NCBI GenBank assembly: GCA_016800925.1
Contig: JABCPU010000064.1
Coordinates: forward strand, 1-64,000
Source of the DNA: Suillus spraguei
Lineage: Eukaryota; Basidiomycota; Agaricomycetes; Boletales; Suillaceae
Length of the DNA stretch: 64,000 nucleotides
Direction of reading: 5' to 3'
Shown: piece by piece, positions 59,201 through 64,000 of the stretch
How positions within the stretch are numbered: the stretch's first letter is position 1
Layout of the letters: the number at the start of each line of letters is the position of its first letter
The notes under the pieces: model-generated
Seen by the model: only the letters and a program-made list of their open reading frames with translations
What the model was told of the DNA's origin: nothing
The model's database searches: none
Made by a program: the position numbers and the translations under genes

Positions 59201-60675
59201 CTTTCTGGACATCATCAGACAGGTCATTCATCGCCTGGGTTTCTTTCTTGTCTCGCACATAGTCTTCCATGACGTCGATTACATCCAACTTGTACTGGAG
59301 ATAGGCTTTTGACCAAATATCTTCGTTTGTGTTACCCAATCGGTAAGACGCAGCAGTGCAGCCCCCCAGGTGCTTCTCATAGACACTGTTTAGAGCCTCT
59401 CGGAGTGGGTCAGAGATTGCGGCAAGTACTGGATGTGCTTGCTTAAGCTGCTGGTACATTTCCGCATCTCCCTTACGGGAGTCATACGAGATCGTGTTAA
59501 AGCACCAGCGTAATCTGTTCTCTAGTCGCATGGTGACATCAGCAATGATCTATCCATAGAGGCGCATTAGTCGATATCGCAAGGTATATCATGCTAATAT
59601 TTTACGCACCCCTCCATAGCTTGAGAACATCATATTGTAAAACTGATTGAACTGCATCTCAGGCGAATAGATATAGTGAGTACCGGATGATACGATCACT
59701 GCTAGATGGTTGAATATGTAGTCCTGAGCCAGAAGCTCTTTCTGTTTTGCAAAGATGCCACCAGCCGTGGTTTGTTCGACATTATACCAGTTTTTGCCTG
59801 TCGCAGACAGTATCTTATACTGCTGGATGAGTCCCTCTTCCGGCGATTGCATATATACGTGCTTGGTTTCGTTCTGCGATATATGAAGACCGATGATTCC
59901 GTCGACCTGACCTGTTGCTTCTTGCATCAGATACATTTTGGTCTCCAGCGCGCAACTTACTTTCGTCGAAAACAGTGACCATCCATTGGCCACCATACTC
60001 AAGAATGCCAGCGAGTTTCTGCAGGCGTATCTTCACAACTTTGTCGATGTGTTCATTCTGAAGTCGTCCGACGTCATCGGCAGGTAGACCGGCAATACGC
60101 CTCTCTTCTGCCAACTGCGCCTCGTATTCCTTATCGACCTTGTTTATCCAAGCCTCAATCGCCTTGGTCCGGTGATGCCCCCCGCTGCCTTTATTCTCCA
60201 GGTCTTTGGCACACTGCCAGATATCTCCAGGACGGGGAGCTCCTGGCGCTTATCGATATCCGGACTATAACTTCCTTCCACAAGCCATTTCTTGGGAACG
60301 ACAAGAGGAATCGCATGGATAGGGTTGAAGCGGTCAGCCCCGTTCACAAGGAATGATTGATATAGAGATTGTACTTGTGAATCGACCAGAGGGCGGTTGT
60401 TCCATTCACCAAATACCAGGCGATCATAATATTTGATAAGGTCAAAGCGAGCATATCCCAGAATTGCCCCGTCTGCTGTTTTGTCGCGCTTTGCAACTTC
60501 ATGGATAGTATCATCTAATAATGGACCTGCACATTCTCTGCCACCATCTAGAAGGAGCGGATCACCAGCCTGTCGACCAATTGGTTGATTAGTGCTGGGC
60601 GTCATTATGCATTTCATAACACACCTTCTCCCTTCCAGCCTTTCTCTTTCCCTGGCCTCTTGCTTTTGGAGGCAT
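56213..60675 (-). CDS. Large multi-exon protein with N-terminal ParB/sulfiredoxin-like domain
   Basis: Start ATG at 60,675 (MPPKARGQGKRKAGREK). A GTGTGT...ACAG intron leads to AGDPLLLDGGRECAGPLL. The N-terminal ~200 residues contain LVDSQVQSLYQSFLVNG, then FNPIHAIPLVVPKKW, then GSGGHHRTKAIEAWINKV. This resembles ParB/Srx-fold domains: a sampling helix, a beta strand, then the G-x-H-R-x-x-A box. Later exons give GQVDGIIGLHISQNETKHVY (~59,910), MRLENRLRWCFNTIS (59,531), FSPLLYMAKAHGKDWTPG (~58,990) and an acidic/basic linker (KKGKRSDDEDDADDENDD, ~58,620). A helical stretch follows to 57,757, then a Pro-rich region with DIDPTPVR repeats, ending near 56,213. Introns are short and canonical. One base appears missing near 60,240. 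Function unknown; a nucleotide- or DNA-related role is inferred only from the fold guess. Confidence 0.55.
56925..57003 (-). repeat. 24-bp in-frame tandem repeat (DIDPTPVR)
   Basis: Three full and one partial copy of a 24-base unit (gaacgggagtggggtcgatg plus tctt or tccc) lie in the Pro-rich region of the gene above. They encode repeating P-V-(R/Q)-D-I-D-P-T. The unit length keeps the frame. Confidence 0.9.
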
Positions 60676-61223
60676 GTCGATGTAAAATGATAATCGCTGG
60701 GTGCAATGATGGTAGCTGGAGTGTCGTCACAACTGGACTATAGTAAACAGATTTGGTTTGTGCGACACTCGCTGAAAGGTAGAAGGCTGCGTTTGAACAC
60801 AAATAAAAGTAAAGGGAAAGTAGTGGAGAGGATGGTGAGGTGTTTTCAAGCCAGACCATATTTATAGAAGACTTCAGGGAACGATCGTTTCTTCTTGATT
60901 ATCAGTGGCAGGAGGAAATGGTACCCTTAATTGATAGCACTAGGAAAATGCTATGTTACTGCTGTGAGTCTGTGACTGCTGCGGTATTTGCCGCGACGAG
61001 CCGCCGATCAGTAAATTCAATCAAGCCGGCACCATTGTATTCTCTTCCTTTTGGCTTTGCGCGCTCCCATTGCACTGTTACTAGCGCAGGGTCCATGACT
61101 ATTTTTTTTTACTATGAATATGCCCACCCCTTGCATCCGACGGCTCAACATACACTTCTAGCATATAAAGGTCGTGTACCGGTAGCCACAAGGTAAGTAA
61201 CTCAAACACTCAGAGTCCGTTCA
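60676..61223. promoter_or_regulatory. Intergenic region between divergent starts
   Basis: This stretch lies between the ATG of the ParB-like gene (60,675, minus) and a possible ATG at 61,224 (plus). Short ORFs at 60,614-60,859 and 60,840-61,196 look incidental. A pyrimidine-rich tract and tatatagg-like bases occur near 61,160. No specific element can be named. Confidence 0.35.
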
Positions 61224-61398
61224 ATGTCTGATACTACTATTCTCTCCCAATCTCATAGCCAGGCAATTCTCGAGTTGCGCTATGATGGCGCAGGGAATGC
61301 ATATATGTGTGATGACTTAGGAAAGTGGCGGGCCCACCCAGGGATCGCACAGACTGTCACTCGCGTGCAGCGGTCTGAAGGCTCTCAGGCGTATGAGG
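61224..61398 (+). CDS. First exon of an unrecognised gene (possible)
   Basis: An ORF starts MSDTTILSQSHSQAILELRY and reads to about SQAYE, where a GTAAGA donor-like site follows at 61,399. The composition is protein-like. The downstream part cannot be traced because the Harbinger remnant begins at 61,583 on the other strand. The gene may have been interrupted. Confidence 0.3.
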
Positions 61399-61582
61399 TA
61401 AGACTTTGTCGTTCTTGTACTCGAGCAGCTTAGATAAGTATCATGTTTCAATGTACCTGTGCAGCTTGAATAGTAGTTGTTTTGCACCTCCACCCTAACT
61501 AACCCTATGAGTCCGGCCCAACTGCTCTCCTCTATTCCTCGGCACAACTGCTCTCCTCTATTCCACTGCCGGTGCTCTCTCA

Positions 61583-63557
61583 CTCATGGCACTCGCACAG
61601 CTTATATAGATAGAAATAGATGTCATTTTTGTCATAGTTCAGTTCTGTAATCAAAGTCTTAAGCCACTCGTACTCTAGCATGACATGGAATCTTGTAACG
61701 CGATCTTTCTGCCTCTGCTCTGAAAACAACATGTTCTCAAAATCTTGCCACACTGCAATGTCATCAACCGTATCCTGCCATTGTTTGAGGTACACTGTAC
61801 ATATTTGATTGATGCCGACGCGAATTGCATGCAGATTGTGCAAACGAACACAGATTTCAATAAGATCCCCCCGTGAGTCTTTGTTAGTGATTTCAAGCAG
61901 TACACGCAATCTTCCAAAAGCACCTTGAAGTCCATGCATCCCCCATTTAGCTGTCTGCCAGTAGGACAGGAGCTCATGATTAAATGCTAACCACTCGTCA
62001 ATCTCAGCGAGTGAGCCTTGAATCCATTGACCTTGGTTAAGAGGTGCGCAGATTCGGCCCTGTATGTCATTGCTGCCCCGAGGGAACGCATGTCAGCAAC
62101 AATATAGTAGCCTGGGGGGGGGGGGGTGTTACAGTCGTATGTGCCCCTATTCATTTTCTCCTTGTCTCCTTTACTTGTATTACATAACATGACTCTGACT
62201 CATATGCTCAACGCATCTGTACTATAGTTGCCTTCCTTCTTTGGATACGCACTTACGCTCTCACGTCTCTCTTGGTCCGTGTGCACATATTGACCTATTT
62301 AAGCATGTTGTATTATGCTTGATACTTTACTTTAATCTTACTGGGTTTTACCTGGAATATCCTTCGCTTAGGTCTCCAACCTAAGTCGTCTTGAATCGTC
62401 TCTAAGTCTAAGCACTCCTTAGCCTTAGTCTCTATTCTCGTAGAACCTCTTAGACTTGTCTAGAGGCTGAACCCTTGATCGTACTCAGAACATGTTCCTT
62501 GTACTTTCACCTTGTCCTCTTCTGGACATTGTAGAACTTCCCAGCAGACTGTCTGTGTCTTTTCACTGTCGCTGGTGACGCCATCCCAGTTCGTAACAGG
62601 GGGGGTATTGTTTCGAAGTGAGGCGTAGATCTGATGAGCGAGACGTGAGTCGTGCCAACTACCCGGGGCATTCAACCTTGCAGCAATAATGACGCCTGTA
62701 ATGTCGTTAATCAGGGCTAGAGTGATGAGATTGAACTTACCTTCAGCTGAAAAAGCTAACACAGAACTGATAAAGTGCTCGGAGAGCCACCCATTAAAGG
62801 TGGCATTCTCAATGTCAACATCCTCGGAGGTTTGAACAGGTAGTTTAAGGCTGTCAATACTACCAAATGCCCCTCCAAGTCTGGGGTGACGCGCCACAAC
62901 AAGTGCGCTACAGCGCTCAAAATCCAGGCCTCCAGGCCATTGAATTCTGGCTTCAGGTAGAGTGCGAAGGGTGTGTAAGAGAAGACCAAGACCGAAGTGA
63001 AGATATCGCGTGACAGTACTGGGGATGATAGCGAAGATCTGCTGGAGGCGAATGGCATGCATAGTAGAGTTGAGATAATGTAGTGCAAGCCCAAGTGCCC
63101 CTGCAGCATCAAGGGAGCGTTTATCTATCCTTGGAGTTCCGTGCACAGAGACATCCTCATGAGGTATTGGTGTCTCATACCAGGCTTGTGCAAAGCCTGC
63201 AGTAAGTAGCGAGGAGAAGGTGGGCACATCAATGCCCATTGTAGTGATGAAGGCTCTATCATGTTGACTATCATATAGCACCTTCCATGGGGTGTTGATA
63301 CAAGGATTTGGAAGTAGTTGGGGTCAGCAAAGGTACAAACGATGTGGGTGCCGAGTGTCAATGCGCTCTTGTTGTGATACCTCACTCCCGGCAATGATAG
63401 CAGCAGCAAGCACCATAAGTCTCTCATCATCATCGAAATGTTCAGCCTCGTCTTTGTCAAGAAGCAGCTGCTGGACTGCAAAGCTATCGTCCATCAAGGA
63501 CCAGACTAAATTTAATTGAATGAGCATACGGGGGATTATTCCAGTATAGATTAACAT
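61583..63557 (-). pseudogene. Harbinger-type (DDE_Tnp_4) transposase pseudogene split by an LTR
   Basis: The 5' part reads DDDERLMVLAAAIIAGSEVS (63,460), ITTMGIDVPTFSSLLTAGF (~63,240), GGAFGSIDSLKLPVQ (first catalytic Asp, ~62,865) and EGKFNLITLALINDITG, then ARLNAPGSWHDSRLA to about 62,610. The 3' part continues at 62,120 with PGYYIVAD (second Asp), then EWL-type helices, and NKDSRGDLIEICVRLHNL (third acidic residue, ~61,870). The order fits Harbinger transposases. Defects: an in-frame TGA near 63,325 (from a CGA-type codon), a one-base loss right after the second Asp, and the LTR insertion at 62,127-62,598. It is non-functional. Confidence 0.85.
62122..62603 (-). mobile_element. Solo LTR (472 bp) inserted in the Harbinger gene, TSD GGGGG
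   Basis: The LTR spans 62,127-62,598. In reverse complement it begins TGTTACGAACTGGGATGGCG and ends ACTGTAACA, matching the LTR at 40,122-40,604. GGGGG flanks both sides (62,122-62,126; 62,599-62,603) inside longer G runs of 13 and 7. The run may have grown by slippage. The transposase ORF listed to 62,460 is read partly through the LTR. Confidence 0.88.
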
Positions 63558-64000
63558 ATCAGCGATGTTTGGTAAATTTTTGAGACTCCGGTATATTCTA
63601 ATCAGAATATTTCAGCCTACGGAAAGTCATCCATTAGCTTCCATACTGCGAGCAATTTGAGTTGCACATACATACCCATGTATGCTTGTAAATCCAGCTC
63701 AACATGAATGATTTATGACAATGCTGGGACATTCCGCCTTTGCAGCCAATGAGTAGTGGTAGTATACCTGAGCCAATTGTTTTGAGCTTCAACATCTCAC
63801 CTAGTCTTGTTTTTTAATTACAATGTTATTCAAGGCCATTTCAAGGAAAGAGTCTCTGGCATTTGTCAACAAATCTAGAATACCATTAGATTTAGCCACA
63901 AAGCTATGACATGACTCATCAGCAAACTAGTGCTTGTGAGTAGTGTTGCCGCAGCTCCGGCTTGTTGCCGGTTCTAGCTGCAGCCCGAGCTAAAAATAGC
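63558..64000. other. AT-rich sequence at the right edge
   Basis: No coding frame is supported. The last 60 bases (ccgcagctccggcttgttgc, then gcccgagctaaaaatag) change composition and might begin another element beyond the window. The Harbinger terminal repeat could lie here, but I could not pair it with a sequence near 61,560. Confidence 0.3.

Noticed and set aside
62460..62610. Natural C-terminus of the Harbinger transposase
   Set aside because: The last ~50 codons read through the inserted LTR. The true C-terminal part is on the far side, at 61,583-62,120.

Overview
The window looks like a transposon-dense, repeat-rich stretch of a basidiomycete genome, most likely an Agaricomycete (a mushroom-forming fungus, possibly ectomycorrhizal). 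Reading frames are broken by short introns of about 50 bases with GT/AG ends. The window also combines families known to be expanded together in Agaricomycetes: KDZ transposase, TET/JBP dioxygenase, Plavaka transposase and DUF6532-like proteins. There is no bacterial gene organisation.

Layout. 1-3,550: an edge-truncated basic ORF, then AT-rich DNA with LTR-like promoter features and hairpin-bearing tandem repeats. 3,600-5,212: a decayed Ty3/gypsy pol (RT tail, RNase H, integrase) running straight into an LTR-like sequence. 5,509-32,553: a very large KDZ-type DNA transposon. Its imperfect terminal inverted repeats start CAGTGA and are followed by minisatellites with the core gggtgggccgagg. Inside lie a TET/JBP 5-methylcytosine dioxygenase (+), a small unknown gene (-), a KDZ transposase (-), a basic unknown protein (+), an acidic repeat protein (-) and a Zn-cluster/coiled-coil protein (+). 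The right 10 kb of the element (KDZ 5' part through the right terminus plus 9 flanking bases) is duplicated in direct tandem. Copy A is 13,321-23,468 and copy B is 23,469-32,562. The two copies have diverged, largely by C-to-T changes at CpG, and several of these created stop codons.

32,563-43,500: an LTR fragment with leader, a broken DUF6532-like gene, a Plavaka pseudogene, a solo LTR with a perfect 5-bp target duplication, and further DUF6532-like genes. 44,139-49,055: a degraded Ser/Pro-rich gene, a 70-bp tandem repeat, and an apparently intact DUF6532-like gene. 49,750-50,650: a fragment of an importin-7/8 (Nmd5/Sxm1) gene beside three tandem tRNA-Ser-derived units. 52,366-53,261: an inverted copy of the LTR-plus-leader element. 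53,300-54,840: two unrecognised, probably transposon-associated genes. 56,213-60,675: a long multi-exon gene whose N-terminal part resembles a ParB/sulfiredoxin-fold domain. 61,583-63,557: a Harbinger-type transposase pseudogene split by a second solo LTR.

How it fits together. The central element carries a DNA-oxidising TET/JBP enzyme next to its transposase, and neighbouring DNA shows strong CpG decay. Both facts are consistent with host cytosine methylation acting on the element and an element-encoded countermeasure; this link is inference. All calls come from reading the sequence and from memory of protein families; no search was run.
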